A stretch of 44,631 nt of DNA from assembly GCA_013360465.1 (NCBI GenBank), contig JABWBO010000025.1, positions 1 through 44,631 of the forward strand, given 5' to 3'. Within the stretch, counting starts at the first letter, position 1, and the number at the start of each line of letters is the position of its first letter. The DNA is from Anaerolineae bacterium (GTDB lineage Bacteria > Chloroflexota > Anaerolineae > Aggregatilineales > Phototrophicaceae). The translations under genes were made by a program, and so were the position numbers. Below, piece after piece: positions 25,035 to 34,148 of this stretch. The notes under the pieces were generated by a model. The model saw only the letters and a program-made list of their open reading frames with translations, had not been told where the DNA came from and did not search any database.

Positions 25035-25790
25035 ATGATCGCCGTATCCCGCCTGCGCAGACATCTCAGCCCTCTTCATATTGCCCTGCTCGCCCTTTGG
25101 GCGATCCTGTTATTCGGCGGCTTCATCCTTGGAAAACCCGAGGGGGATGAGCAGCGCCGCATGCCGCTATGGACGCGCATGGGCGCGTCGATCACCCTGA
25201 CCGCCGCCGCCTGGGCATGGCTGGCACACGCCCGCAACGCCCCGACCGCCACGCGGCGTATGCTGCTCGGTCTGGCGGCGGGGATGTCGCTCAGCACGCT
25301 CGGCGACTTCTTCATGGCGCGGCTGATCATCCCCGGTGAAAATGCCGTCCTGGGAGGTATGGCGTCCTTCGGGCTGGGGCATGTCGCCTACAGCCTGGGG
25401 ATTCTGCACTTCGGCGCGGCGAACCGGCTGACTCGCCGCCGCCTGCCCGCGCTGGTGGGCTGGTGGCTGTTCGGCTTGGCGAGCTGGCTGGGGATCGTCT
25501 GGCTGCCGGCGGCTTCGCGGGGCGTCATGCACGCCGCCGCGCTCCCCTATGCGCTGCTGCTCGCCACAACCACCGGAGCCGCCACCGGTCTCGCCCTCAA
25601 TCGGCGGCGCTTTCAAGCGCTGGCGGGCGGCGCGGCGTTGTTCCTGTTCAGCGATCTGATCCTGGCGGGGTCGCTCTTCTCGAACTGGAGCTTTGTCGGC
25701 ATCAGCGATCTCATCTGGCTGCTCTACAGCCCCGGTCAGATGCTCATCGTCTACGCCGCCTCTGCGGTGCTGCACGGAGATGGCGAATGA
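25035..25790 (+). CDS. YhhN/TMEM86 family membrane protein
   Basis: A 251-aa protein with about eight membrane helices. It has family motifs: LSTLGDFFMA, FGLGHVAYSLG and LFSDLILAGS, whose Asp, His and Asp residues make the presumed active site. Animal TMEM86 members are lysoplasmalogenases, which hydrolyse the vinyl-ether bond of lysoplasmalogens. The bacterial substrate is not established here. Its stop overlaps the biotin ligase start (ATGA), so the two are coupled. Confidence 0.82.
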   Translation: MIAVSRLRRHLSPLHIALLALWAILLFGGFILGKPEGDEQRRMPLWTRMGASITLTAAAWAWLAHARNAPTATRRMLLGLAAGMSLSTLGDFFMARLIIPGENAVLGGMASFGLGHVAYSLGILHFGAANRLTRRRLPALVGWWLFGLASWLGIVWLPAASRGVMHAAALPYALLLATTTGAATGLALNRRRFQALAGGAALFLFSDLILAGSLFSNWSFVGISDLIWLLYSPGQMLIVYAASAVLHGDGE

Positions 25791-26554
25791 CCGATCTCAG
25801 CCCGAAACGGCGGGCATGGGCGATGGGCAGCCGCCCCTACGAGTTCTACCCGACTATAGGCAGCACCAACGACCGGGCGATGTCGCTGCTCCTGGCGGGC
25901 GCAGCGCCCGGCATCGTCGTCCTGGCGGATGAGCAGACCGCCGGGCGCGGGCGGCTGGGACGCGCCTGGCATTCGCCGCCCGGTTCCGCCCTGATGCTCT
26001 CCATCGTGCTGCGCCCACCGTCTGCCGCCCAGAGCGATGTCGGCATGTTGGGGGCGCTCATCGTCTGCGAAGCGGTTGAGGCTTTAGGCGCGCCCAGTGC
26101 GGAGATAAAATGGCCCAACGACGTGCAGGTGGACGGGCGCAAACTGTGCGGCGTCCTGCCGGAAGCGGCGTGGAAGGGCAGCATCCTGGCGGGCGTCGTC
26201 CTGGGCATGGGCGTGAACGTCTCGGTGGACTTCTCAGAGACCCCGTTTCAGGAGACGGCGATCAGCCTGGGCGACATCGGCGCATCGACTGACCGTGCGC
26301 GGTTGCTGCGGGCGCTGCTGGACCGTTTCGACCAGCGGTCGGCGCAGTTGGGGAGCGATCTGCTCTTCGAAGCGTGGCGGGCGCGGCTGAACATGCTCGG
26401 CAGGACGATCAGCGTGGTGAATACAAGCAGGGCGAACCCCGCCGACACGCTGCGCGGCACGGCTGAAGGGGTTGATCGCGATGGCGCGCTGCGGCTGCGC
26501 GGCGAAGACGGCGCAGTTCGGCGGGTGATCGCCGGGGATATCGCATTCGGATGA
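25787..26554 (+). CDS. birA: biotin-[acetyl-CoA carboxylase] ligase
   Basis: Attaches biotin to carboxylase carrier domains through biotinyl-AMP. It has the GRGRLGRAW biotin-AMP loop (~residues 48-56), the KWPNDV motif (~107) and the GVLGMGVNV segment. The length of 255 aa means there is no N-terminal DNA-binding domain, so this is a group I ligase without repressor function. The start at 25787 is fixed by the ATGA overlap with the gene before it. The C-terminal cap domain (TLRGTAEGVDRDGALRLR) is complete. Confidence 0.93.
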   Translation: MTDLSPKRRAWAMGSRPYEFYPTIGSTNDRAMSLLLAGAAPGIVVLADEQTAGRGRLGRAWHSPPGSALMLSIVLRPPSAAQSDVGMLGALIVCEAVEALGAPSAEIKWPNDVQVDGRKLCGVLPEAAWKGSILAGVVLGMGVNVSVDFSETPFQETAISLGDIGASTDRARLLRALLDRFDQRSAQLGSDLLFEAWRARLNMLGRTISVVNTSRANPADTLRGTAEGVDRDGALRLRGEDGAVRRVIAGDIAFG

Positions 26555-26567
26555 GCAGGCGTTAGGC

Positions 26568-27941
26568 ATGGGCATCAAACTCGATTGGGAGATCGACGCC
26601 AGACGAGGCAGCACCCTCAGCGTCGGTGAAGATCCACAGTCACGCCGTCGGCGGCGCGCTTCACAGTTCCGCTTTGTGCTGGCGCTGCTGGCGCTGCTGG
26701 CGCTGATCGCCGGCGTGGTCGGCGCGGTCGTGCTGCGGCTGCGCGAGGTTGACGGGGCGATAGAGCGGATGCTGCGCGAGACGGCGGCGGCGGAAGTGAC
26801 CGCGCTGCGCCTGGGCGATCAGACCGCATTCCTGGATGTGCAGTGGCAGGCGATGAATGACGCATCGGTGACGGCGCGCTGGATCGCCCAGCAGACCCAG
26901 CACTTCGACGCCTACCAGGCGCTCATGCAGGACCCGGACCGTGAAATCAACCTGACCGGTCGGGTGCTGGACACCGCCGTCGAAGGGCAGAATGGGCGGG
27001 TACACCTGGAAGAGATCATCGACGGCGTTCCTTACGGGCAGGTCTGGTTTTACTGGCGCTTCGACGAAGGCTGGCGGCATGTGCCGATGGCTTTCAGCTT
27101 CTGGGGCGACGCACGGACGATTCAGGGCGAAGGATTCAACATCGCTTACCGCGAGGTCGACTCGCTGGTCGCCGCAGGCATCGCCGCTGAACTGCCGCGC
27201 TGGCTGTCGCTGACCTGTGCGGTCTTCGACTGCGCCGGGCTGCCGGAAGTGACCATCGAAATCGTGCCTGACGAGGCGCTGGTCGCGGGTTGGAGCAGCG
27301 GCGGCTCCTGGCAGCTTCGCCTGCCTTCTCCTTACATTGAACGCGCCCGGCTGGATCAGCCGTTCGATCCATCGCTGCGGCTCAAGGCGGCGACTCTGTG
27401 GGTTGACCGCTGGCTGGCGGCGTTTGCGGCGCAGGCTCCAAGCGACGCGGCTTACCTGCGCGACGCCATCGGCGGCTATCTGATCCAGCAGTTCACCGGC
27501 ATCGATACCGGGTCGCATCTGGTCTCCAGCCTGGTGGACGCCTACGGCGCCGATGTGCTGCGGCGTCTGCGCCTGGTCTTCGCGCCTCAGACCTCGATTG
27601 GCGCGCTCAGACTGGCGGCGAATGAGCCGCTCGATGTCCTGCGCGTCGACTGGCGCGACTTCCTCGCCTACCGCCTGAATACCGAAGCCGAGTGGATCAG
27701 CCGGCGCGCCGAGTCGGCATTCTACGCCCTCTACGACACCGGCGATCCGGCAGCCTTAGCGGCGGCACAGACGCGCTTCGCCGGTGCGCCTCCGGCTGGG
27801 GCAGCGGAGGTCGCCTCGGCGGTTGTGGAACGCACTGCCGACGGCGCTGTCCTGCTGCGGGCGGTCGTCGGGGTAGGCGGCGGCGCGACAGAAGCGGTGA
27901 CATTCCGGCTGGTCGGCGGCGACTGGAAACGCGCCAGTTAA
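26568..27941 (+). CDS. single-pass membrane protein of unknown function
   Basis: A 457-aa protein with an Arg-rich cytoplasmic N terminus (~1-34), one membrane helix (~35-56) and a large outside domain. The outside part has an NTF2-like first third (HVPMAFSFWGDARTIQGEG) and a helical second half. It contains YLRDAIGGYLIQQFTG, a region laid out like secreted peptidase-MA-type proteins but without the HExxH zinc site. I do not recognise a family. It starts 13 nt after birA and is probably in the same operon. Confidence 0.7.
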   Translation: MGIKLDWEIDARRGSTLSVGEDPQSRRRRRASQFRFVLALLALLALIAGVVGAVVLRLREVDGAIERMLRETAAAEVTALRLGDQTAFLDVQWQAMNDASVTARWIAQQTQHFDAYQALMQDPDREINLTGRVLDTAVEGQNGRVHLEEIIDGVPYGQVWFYWRFDEGWRHVPMAFSFWGDARTIQGEGFNIAYREVDSLVAAGIAAELPRWLSLTCAVFDCAGLPEVTIEIVPDEALVAGWSSGGSWQLRLPSPYIERARLDQPFDPSLRLKAATLWVDRWLAAFAAQAPSDAAYLRDAIGGYLIQQFTGIDTGSHLVSSLVDAYGADVLRRLRLVFAPQTSIGALRLAANEPLDVLRVDWRDFLAYRLNTEAEWISRRAESAFYALYDTGDPAALAAAQTRFAGAPPAGAAEVASAVVERTADGAVLLRAVVGVGGGATEAVTFRLVGGDWKRAS

Positions 27942-27965
27942 CTGGCGTGCCTGTTGGTAAATGCG

Positions 27966-27974
27966 TGCTACAAT
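27966..27974 (+). promoter_or_regulatory. extended -10 promoter of the small membrane protein gene
   Basis: TGC directly followed by TACAAT lies 37 bp before the ATG at 28011, so this gene may have its own start within the operon. Confidence 0.4.
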
Positions 27975-28010
27975 CGGCATCAGGAGCAGAGAAACAGAGA
28001 GGGATAATCC

Positions 28011-28274
28011 ATGAGCGGCAGATCACAATCACGACGGGGTAAGAGCGAGGGGCAGGATTCCGGCTTCGATCTGGATTCGCTGCGCGGCGGGTCCCTGGAA
28101 CCGCAGATCGACTACGATCCCAGCGCTGATTTCGTCTTCGACGATATCCCGGAAGAAAAACGTTTCCTCGGTATGACGGCGGTCGAGCGGATGTTTCTAT
28201 CGATCTTCCTGTTCATGAACGTCCTGGTCATCGGCGTGGCGCTGCTCCTGGCGACGGGAAGGCTGGTACTCTAA
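28011..28274 (+). CDS. small single-helix membrane protein
   Basis: An 87-aa protein with a basic, Ser/Gly-rich N terminus, an acidic middle (DYDPSADFVFDDIPEEK) and one C-terminal membrane helix (ERMFLSIFLFMNVLVIGVAL). No family is recognised. It ends with almost no residues after the helix, which suggests a tail-anchored or N-in orientation. AGAGAGGG lies before the start. Codon use is normal, and it appears genuine. Confidence 0.65.
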   Translation: MSGRSQSRRGKSEGQDSGFDLDSLRGGSLEPQIDYDPSADFVFDDIPEEKRFLGMTAVERMFLSIFLFMNVLVIGVALLLATGRLVL

Positions 28275-28396
28275 GCCTCAACCCGCAAGAGGGTTCTAAA
28301 AAGATACGAGCGTCGTTCTGACAGTACCGCAAATTAGTGCCGTTCTTTGGCGTGCAGCGCTTTCGCTGTGCGTCCTTGCTCTTGGGGAGTTTTCTT

Positions 28397-31306
28397 ATGG
28401 TCGCTATTCCCTGGCGGACCGGCGTCAACATGCGCGAGTTCGCGTTTTACGGCACCCCCGCAGTCCCGCACGCTTCTTCTGCGCTTCAACAGCAGCAGCT
28501 CGCCACGCTGAACGAACTCGGCGTCAAGGTGGTCCGCCTGTTCACCAGCCACCGGGCGTTTTCCACACAGGAGTGCATCGACCGCCTGCGCGTGGCGCTG
28601 GCGCAGATCGACCAGTTCAACATGCAGGCGATCCTCTGCCTGGACGACGGGCTGACCGGCGCAGGATTCTTTATTCAGGGCACCGAACCGTTCCACAACC
28701 AGGTACACGGACACTATCACTCGGACTTCTGGATCAACGGCGAATGGCGGCGCTTCCACCTGCCAACGGCGCGGGCGTTGGCGACAGCCTTCAAGGATCA
28801 CCCGGCAATCCTGATGTGGGAGCTGGGCAATGAATTCGCCCTGCACCCCCGCGACGGCGGGCAGCGTCTCCCGCGTCGCGCCGCCAGCGCCGCTTTCATC
28901 GCCTTCGCGCGCGAGGTCAGCTGGGCGATACGCGACATTTCGCCCAGCCACCTGATCTCGACCGGCTTGGTCAACAGCCGCCATGTCTGCGCTATGGAGG
29001 ACGGCGAAGATGTCAATGCCTTCGGTCGGGCGCTTTACGGTCTGCCGGCGGTGGACGCGGTCTCAATCCACTACTACGCGCATGACGGCGAGAAAGCCTA
29101 TTCTAGCGCCGAAGTCGCCGTCGCTCGTGCGCTCGACAAACCGTTCTACATTGGCGAGGTCGGCGCGCACCACAGCGAAAGCGGCGACCGCGCCGCCTTT
29201 GTCCGAGCCGAACTGAACGGCTGGCGCAGCGCCGGGGCGTTCACGGCGCTGGTCTGGGCGTTCGACTCATCGGCGCGCGATGTCGGGGTCAGCGACCTTT
29301 ACGCCTTCGCCCGCATTCACGGCGACTATGATCGCCTGCGCGACGCCGTGCGCAGCGTCGCCGCCGACGTGGCGCGCTTCCTGCGGGTGATCACGCAGCC
29401 CAAACCCACGCCCGATCCGGTCGTGACACCCGACGCGGGGGAATCGTCCGGGGAAACAGTCACGCCGATCGGGGAGCGCGACAGCGTCCCGGCGACGGAC
29501 GGCGGGAGCGGCAAGATCACCACGCCGCCGGTCGATGTCGCGCCGACCGGGCTGATCCGCTTGCAGCTTCCGCTGCGCTGGAAGCACAGCATCCGCTCGC
29601 GCTTCGATGACCCGGCGCAGTATGATGCGCGTTATGTGCAGCGCCGCGAGGGGATGCTCTTTGTCCCCGACACCGCCGACCGCCCGCTAGAGGTCCTGGC
29701 GGCGCAGCGCGGCGTCGTCTCCAAGATCGCCAGCTACCCGCCCGGCTACGGCATCTACGTGCAGATTCGCCACAACTGGAATGGCGATAACTACGTCACC
29801 TGGTATGGACATCTGGAACGAGCGAACGTGACTGTCGGGCAGTTCGTCAACGCCGGTGAGGTGATCGGCACTGCCGGTCGGAGCGGCAGCGCCGAAGAAG
29901 TCTGCCTGTTTTTCACCGTACAGCATCTCGGCAAGGGCAAAGCCGGCTACGTCGTGCCCGATGTCATCGACCCGGCGCCATTATTCGACGCCGCCGTACC
30001 ACCGCGCGACGAAGCGCAGTATGGGGCGGATGTGAGCGTGCCGGATGGCACGAAATTCGCGCCGGGGGCGTTCTTTAAGAAGATCTGGCAGGTGCGCAAC
30101 ACCGGCACGACGACATGGGGCGACGGCTACGCCCTGGCATTCTTCGCCGATAATCCGATGGGCGCGGGAGCCGGCGCGCGCGTGCCAACCGCCAAGCCGG
30201 GCGAAAGTGTTCAGGTGGCGGTCGAACTGACTGCGCCGCTCATCCCCGGCAGCTACCAGACGACCTGGCGGCTGAAGAACCCGGCGGGGCAGTTCTTCGG
30301 CGAAATTCTCTACACGCAGATCAGCGTTGTCCCTCAGGATGAGGCGAAGGCAAAGGTCAGCGAGGCGCGCTTTGTGGACGATATCACCATCCCCGATGGC
30401 ACACCGCTGCGACCCGGCGCGCGTTTCACCAAGACCTGGCGGATACGCAACAGCGGCGAGACGACCTGGACCGATCAGTTCCAGCTGGTGTTCGCCGGAG
30501 ACGAGCGCATGGGTGGACCGGAGTTCGTCACCCTTCCGGCGACGCGCCGAGGCAGCACCGCCGACGTCTCGGTGACGCTGATCGCGCCGACGACGCCTGG
30601 CGTCTACCGTTCCACCTGGCGACCGCGCGACCCGCAGGGGGATTTCTTTGAACACGACATGTACGCCGAGATCCGCGTCATCGATCCGGCAAAGGTCCCG
30701 CCGACGCCGGAGCGCTACGGTTCGCCCGTCTCTACCGCCGACGGACGCGGCTACTACATCGGTCTGAAGTTCAAAGAACCGGTGTGGTATGGGGGCGGCG
30801 TGCATCAGGGGGTCGATTACGTGGCGCGCGACGGTGCGCCGGGCATGCTGATCAGCGCCGCCGCCGAGGGTAGAGTCTTCGGGGCTTACCGCTGTCTGCC
30901 CTGTACGTTGGACCGACCGAATTTCGACCTGAACGGGCTGTCGCCGGCGGAGCAGAATCAGGCGCTCGGCAAGCAGAACCCCTGGAACTACGGTTTCGGC
31001 AATCTGGTGGTGGTGGAGTACGGCTGGGATGCCCTCTCGCGCGGCGGACAGGGGGCGGTCCTGGCGGCGGGATTCCGCGAACGGCAGGCGCGCGTCTTCG
31101 TCTTCTACGCCCACCTGGCGGAGATCAGTATCGGCGAGGGTCGTCCGGTCGCCGCCGGCACGCCGCTGGGGACGATGGGCAATTCCGGTAACTCGCGCGG
31201 GGTGCATCTGCACCTGGAAGTACGGGTCTGCCAGCCAAGCGCCATCTTCCCGCTGTCGCTCACCCGAACGGTCCGCATCGATCCTCTGGCGATGTTCACC
31301 GAATGA
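28397..31306 (+). CDS. multidomain glycosidase-like / Ig-like / M23 peptidase protein
   Basis: A 969-aa protein. Residues ~5-335 form a GH5-type TIM barrel with the acid/base in WELGNE (Glu146) and a nucleophile candidate in YIGEVG (Glu254). A Pro/Thr-rich linker follows. Residues ~385-533 are an M23/LytM-like fold lacking the zinc ligands. Two Ig-like domains of the NBR1 type follow (~540-640 and ~656-755, each opening VPDGT or IPDGT). Residues ~789-969 are a complete M23 endopeptidase with His803/Asp807 (HQGVD) and HLH at 937-939. M23 enzymes cut peptidoglycan cross-bridges. The start at 28397 has GGGGAG at 28384-28389. No signal peptide is visible at this start, nor a good one from the upstream 28337 start, which is odd for a wall enzyme. 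Confidence 0.82.
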   Translation: MVAIPWRTGVNMREFAFYGTPAVPHASSALQQQQLATLNELGVKVVRLFTSHRAFSTQECIDRLRVALAQIDQFNMQAILCLDDGLTGAGFFIQGTEPFHNQVHGHYHSDFWINGEWRRFHLPTARALATAFKDHPAILMWELGNEFALHPRDGGQRLPRRAASAAFIAFAREVSWAIRDISPSHLISTGLVNSRHVCAMEDGEDVNAFGRALYGLPAVDAVSIHYYAHDGEKAYSSAEVAVARALDKPFYIGEVGAHHSESGDRAAFVRAELNGWRSAGAFTALVWAFDSSARDVGVSDLYAFARIHGDYDRLRDAVRSVAADVARFLRVITQPKPTPDPVVTPDAGESSGETVTPIGERDSVPATDGGSGKITTPPVDVAPTGLIRLQLPLRWKHSIRSRFDDPAQYDARYVQRREGMLFVPDTADRPLEVLAAQRGVVSKIASYPPGYGIYVQIRHNWNGDNYVTWYGHLERANVTVGQFVNAGEVIGTAGRSGSAEEVCLFFTVQHLGKGKAGYVVPDVIDPAPLFDAAVPPRDEAQYGADVSVPDGTKFAPGAFFKKIWQVRNTGTTTWGDGYALAFFADNPMGAGAGARVPTAKPGESVQVAVELTAPLIPGSYQTTWRLKNPAGQFFGEILYTQISVVPQDEAKAKVSEARFVDDITIPDGTPLRPGARFTKTWRIRNSGETTWTDQFQLVFAGDERMGGPEFVTLPATRRGSTADVSVTLIAPTTPGVYRSTWRPRDPQGDFFEHDMYAEIRVIDPAKVPPTPERYGSPVSTADGRGYYIGLKFKEPVWYGGGVHQGVDYVARDGAPGMLISAAAEGRVFGAYRCLPCTLDRPNFDLNGLSPAEQNQALGKQNPWNYGFGNLVVVEYGWDALSRGGQGAVLAAGFRERQARVFVFYAHLAEISIGEGRPVAAGTPLGTMGNSGNSRGVHLHLEVRVCQPSAIFPLSLTRTVRIDPLAMFTE

Positions 31307-31310
31307 GCCG

Positions 31311-31347
31311 CCTCAGCCCCGGACTGCTTGATGATCCGGGGCTGAGG
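31311..31347. terminator. bidirectional hairpin terminator
   Basis: A perfect 13-bp stem, CCTCAGCCCCGGA with TCCGGGGCTGAGG over an 11-nt loop, sits between two convergent genes. It can act in both directions. T-tracts are short. Confidence 0.75.
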
Positions 31348-31363
31348 CGTTCTCACGCCGACT

Positions 31364-33937
31364 TCAGCGCGGGCTGAGGATCAGCCGATCCTTGGTCGCT
31401 ATTTCGACCGCGGTTCGACCGAACCACAGGGGCAGATACCCGCCCGTGCGATACGTCTCGATCATGTCGTCGTAGTGCGGGCTGTAGGCATGACCGCTCT
31501 GCCCCGTCGGCAGGACGACCTGGCTGCTGTCGAAGTTCGACAGATCGACGATCAGCCGCTCCGATGGGATGCTGCGGGCGAAGAAGCTGTCACTCGAAGC
31601 ATCCCACGAGGCGGCGTTCACGATGTCGTTGCCGCCGCCGTAACCCAGCACGACGCGGTTGACCATATCCTCGATCAGGCTGACGCCGCTGGCTCCCAGC
31701 GGGGTGTTGACGAACTCGATGCCGTGTATCTCGCCCCAACTCCACTCCGCCGGATTGCTTCCCAGGTCGGCGGCGATCTCGCTCACCGCCTCGCTGAAGG
31801 AGCGCGCCAGGATATCGTCGCGCGTCTCTCTGGCGTCCGATGTCGAAGCGTGATCCCACCAGTCGTTTTCAGGGTCCTCCATGATCAGCCATGCCGACAT
31901 CAGTTCGCGGTTGCCGGCGCGAATATCTTCCGGCAGCTGATCGTTGAACACATTTGCCACCAGCCGACGTGAGAAATAGGCGAAGAGCGCGCCCTGTCCG
32001 CTTTCGGCATTCATCTGGAAGTCCCACGCCAGCAGGTAATCCCGCGCTTCGCTGACGGCTCCCGGCTCCAGCGCAAGCTGCGCGATGTAGGGCATGATGC
32101 GCTCCGCCATCAGGTCTTTGTTGTCGCGGTGAATGTCGCCGAAGGTCTGCGCGGTGTGCGGGGCGCGCTCCTTGAGCATCGCCTCGATGCGCGCGCCGCG
32201 CTGCCCGTACGCCCAGTCGAAGCTGAGCAGCGTGTTCGCTTCGATGCCGAGCGCCTCGTTCAGCTGATCGTAGTATTCCAGCGGGACGACCGCCTGGTTG
32301 GCGCTGGCGATGTAGCTGCGCGCCGGGTTGAGTACGCGCGGCAGGTTGTCGAAGGGGATGAAGCCCTGCCAGACATCCTCGTCACCGTCCGCCGGGTAAG
32401 GCGTCAGCCCGTCGTGATCGACCGGGCGTATCGGCATCAGACCGGGCGTCTGATAGCCAATGTTGCCGCGCACATCGGCGAAGACCATGTTCTGCGCCGG
32501 AAGGGCGAACATGCCGACGGCAGCGCGGAACGATTCCCAGTCGGTGGCGGTGTTAATTCCGATGATGGCGTCGAACAGCTGGTTCGGCTCGAAGCCGGTC
32601 CAGCGCAGGACGAGCGGATCGGTGGTGTTGAAGCCGCTCAGTTCGCCCGTCTCGCGGTTCAGATCATTATCATTGATGACTGGTCCCAGATGCGTCTCGC
32701 GCACCTGAATCGTCACCGGCGGTTCGCCGTCGCCGAAGCTGATCGTCTCTTCGATCACCGTCACATCGCGCCACTCGCCGTTCCAGCGATACTGAAGCGG
32801 GTTGTCGGGATTCCAGTCCAGCACGTAGAGGTCCTGCACGTCCGCCCCGACGTTGGTGAATCCCCAGGCGATGCTGTCGTTGTGCCCGACGACCACGCCG
32901 GGAGTCGGCGAAAGCGCGAAACCGATCAGGTCGATGGGACAGGCATCGGTCTTGGGCAGGCAGTGCAGCCCGACCAGATACCAGATGCTCGGCAGGCTGT
33001 GGCTCAGATGCATGTCGTCCGCCAGCATCGGCAGTCCGGACGCCGTCATCGTGCCGGTGGCGACCCAGTTATTGCTGCCGATACCAGTATCTATGCCGGC
33101 GCTGACCATGCCCGCCAGCGGGTCGCCGGCAGTATGACCACCCGCCATGCGCCGTCCAAAATTGCCCTGCACGCGCGTGACGCTGGCGGTGGGGTTGCTC
33201 AGCGTGCCTTCCGAAATGGGCAGGTCTTCAGGATGGACGATGGTTGGCGCGCCGTCCCCTTCCAGTCCGTACGGATATGCCGGCGCGTAGTTGAGCGTCA
33301 TGCCCTCGCCGACGGCGGCGTAAAGCGCCTGACGGACCAGCTCCTGACCGTAGGAATCGGTCAGATTCCAGCCCATGACCTTGCCCCACACCAGCGAGTC
33401 CACCACCGTCCAGGGCTGAATCGGAATGTTCACGCCGGTCAGACCTAGGATGCGATATTCCAGACTCAGGTCGTCCGCTGGACGGTTGAGGATATAGGCG
33501 TTGACACCCTCGGCAAACGCTTCGAGATAAGCCCTCGTCGCCTCGGAAAGCAGCTCAGCGTCGCGAGTCGCGGCGCGCCGCCAGCCGGCGGTGCGAATGA
33601 ACAAATCGTTCCCATAGGAAGCGCTGACCTTCCCCGTCAGCTCGCTGATCGAGCCGCTGCCGATGTGGCGGTACAGCTCCATCTGCCACCAGCGATCCTG
33701 AGCATGGACGAAGCCCTGCGCGAAGAACAGATCATGGGTGTTGCTGGCGTAGATGTGCGGAATCCCCGACTCGTCGCGCAGCACCTCGACCTGGGCTTGC
33801 AGCCCTTCAACATCCAGCGCGCCCGAAGTCTGCGGCAGTGGTCCGCGAGTCGTGTCCCAGAAAAACACAAAGCCGCCCACCCCGACGACCACAATCAGGA
33901 TCAGCAGCGCTAGCAGGATGAAACGCAATACTTTCAT
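31364..33937 (-). CDS. penicillin acylase family Ntn-hydrolase
   Basis: An 857-aa precursor with an N-terminal membrane helix or signal anchor (MKVLRFILLALLILIVVVGV). The alpha chain extends to ~287. Autocleavage would expose catalytic Ser288 in GIGSNNWVATG as the N terminus of the beta chain. DMHLSHSLPSIWY and the oxyanion-type GHNDSIAWGFTN segment are typical. The family hydrolyses amides, including beta-lactams and acyl-homoserine lactones; the natural substrate is unknown. The start at 33937 has GGAG six bases upstream and begins the helix; a longer reading to 34009 adds non-homologous residues. Confidence 0.92.
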   Translation of the reverse strand: MKVLRFILLALLILIVVVGVGGFVFFWDTTRGPLPQTSGALDVEGLQAQVEVLRDESGIPHIYASNTHDLFFAQGFVHAQDRWWQMELYRHIGSGSISELTGKVSASYGNDLFIRTAGWRRAATRDAELLSEATRAYLEAFAEGVNAYILNRPADDLSLEYRILGLTGVNIPIQPWTVVDSLVWGKVMGWNLTDSYGQELVRQALYAAVGEGMTLNYAPAYPYGLEGDGAPTIVHPEDLPISEGTLSNPTASVTRVQGNFGRRMAGGHTAGDPLAGMVSAGIDTGIGSNNWVATGTMTASGLPMLADDMHLSHSLPSIWYLVGLHCLPKTDACPIDLIGFALSPTPGVVVGHNDSIAWGFTNVGADVQDLYVLDWNPDNPLQYRWNGEWRDVTVIEETISFGDGEPPVTIQVRETHLGPVINDNDLNRETGELSGFNTTDPLVLRWTGFEPNQLFDAIIGINTATDWESFRAAVGMFALPAQNMVFADVRGNIGYQTPGLMPIRPVDHDGLTPYPADGDEDVWQGFIPFDNLPRVLNPARSYIASANQAVVPLEYYDQLNEALGIEANTLLSFDWAYGQRGARIEAMLKERAPHTAQTFGDIHRDNKDLMAERIMPYIAQLALEPGAVSEARDYLLAWDFQMNAESGQGALFAYFSRRLVANVFNDQLPEDIRAGNRELMSAWLIMEDPENDWWDHASTSDARETRDDILARSFSEAVSEIAADLGSNPAEWSWGEIHGIEFVNTPLGASGVSLIEDMVNRVVLGYGGGNDIVNAASWDASSDSFFARSIPSERLIVDLSNFDSSQVVLPTGQSGHAYSPHYDDMIETYRTGGYLPLWFGRTAVEIATKDRLILSPR

Positions 33938-34064
33938 GAAAGGCTCCAGTGTTCTTGATCCCAAAAAAGGTTTCATCACTGTTGTACCCCACCGCATCGT
34001 GCGGAGCAAGCCGATAATCGAACCAATAGCTATTAACCATGTGGGTAATGAACTCCAAACATGC

Positions 34065-34093
34065 TGGATTTCTGTGCTGATTCGTGATAAAAT
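34065..34093 (+). promoter_or_regulatory. extended -10 promoter of gyrA
   Basis: TGA followed by TAAAAT (34088-34093) makes an extended -10, with a weak TGGATT (34065-34070) at 17 bp. The start would be near 34100, ~50 bp before gyrA. The rest of 33938-34148 shows no gene. Confidence 0.45.
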
Positions 34094-34148
34094 TGTTCGA
34101 GTCTCAAGGCTAATCTAACGTTCCCTAACCCACGAGTCGCATTCGATT

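Noticed and set aside
25463-25786. N-terminal DNA-binding extension of the biotin ligase
   Set aside because: The in-frame extension overlaps the YhhN gene in another frame and is Arg-rich shadow; the ATGA overlap fixes the start at 25787.
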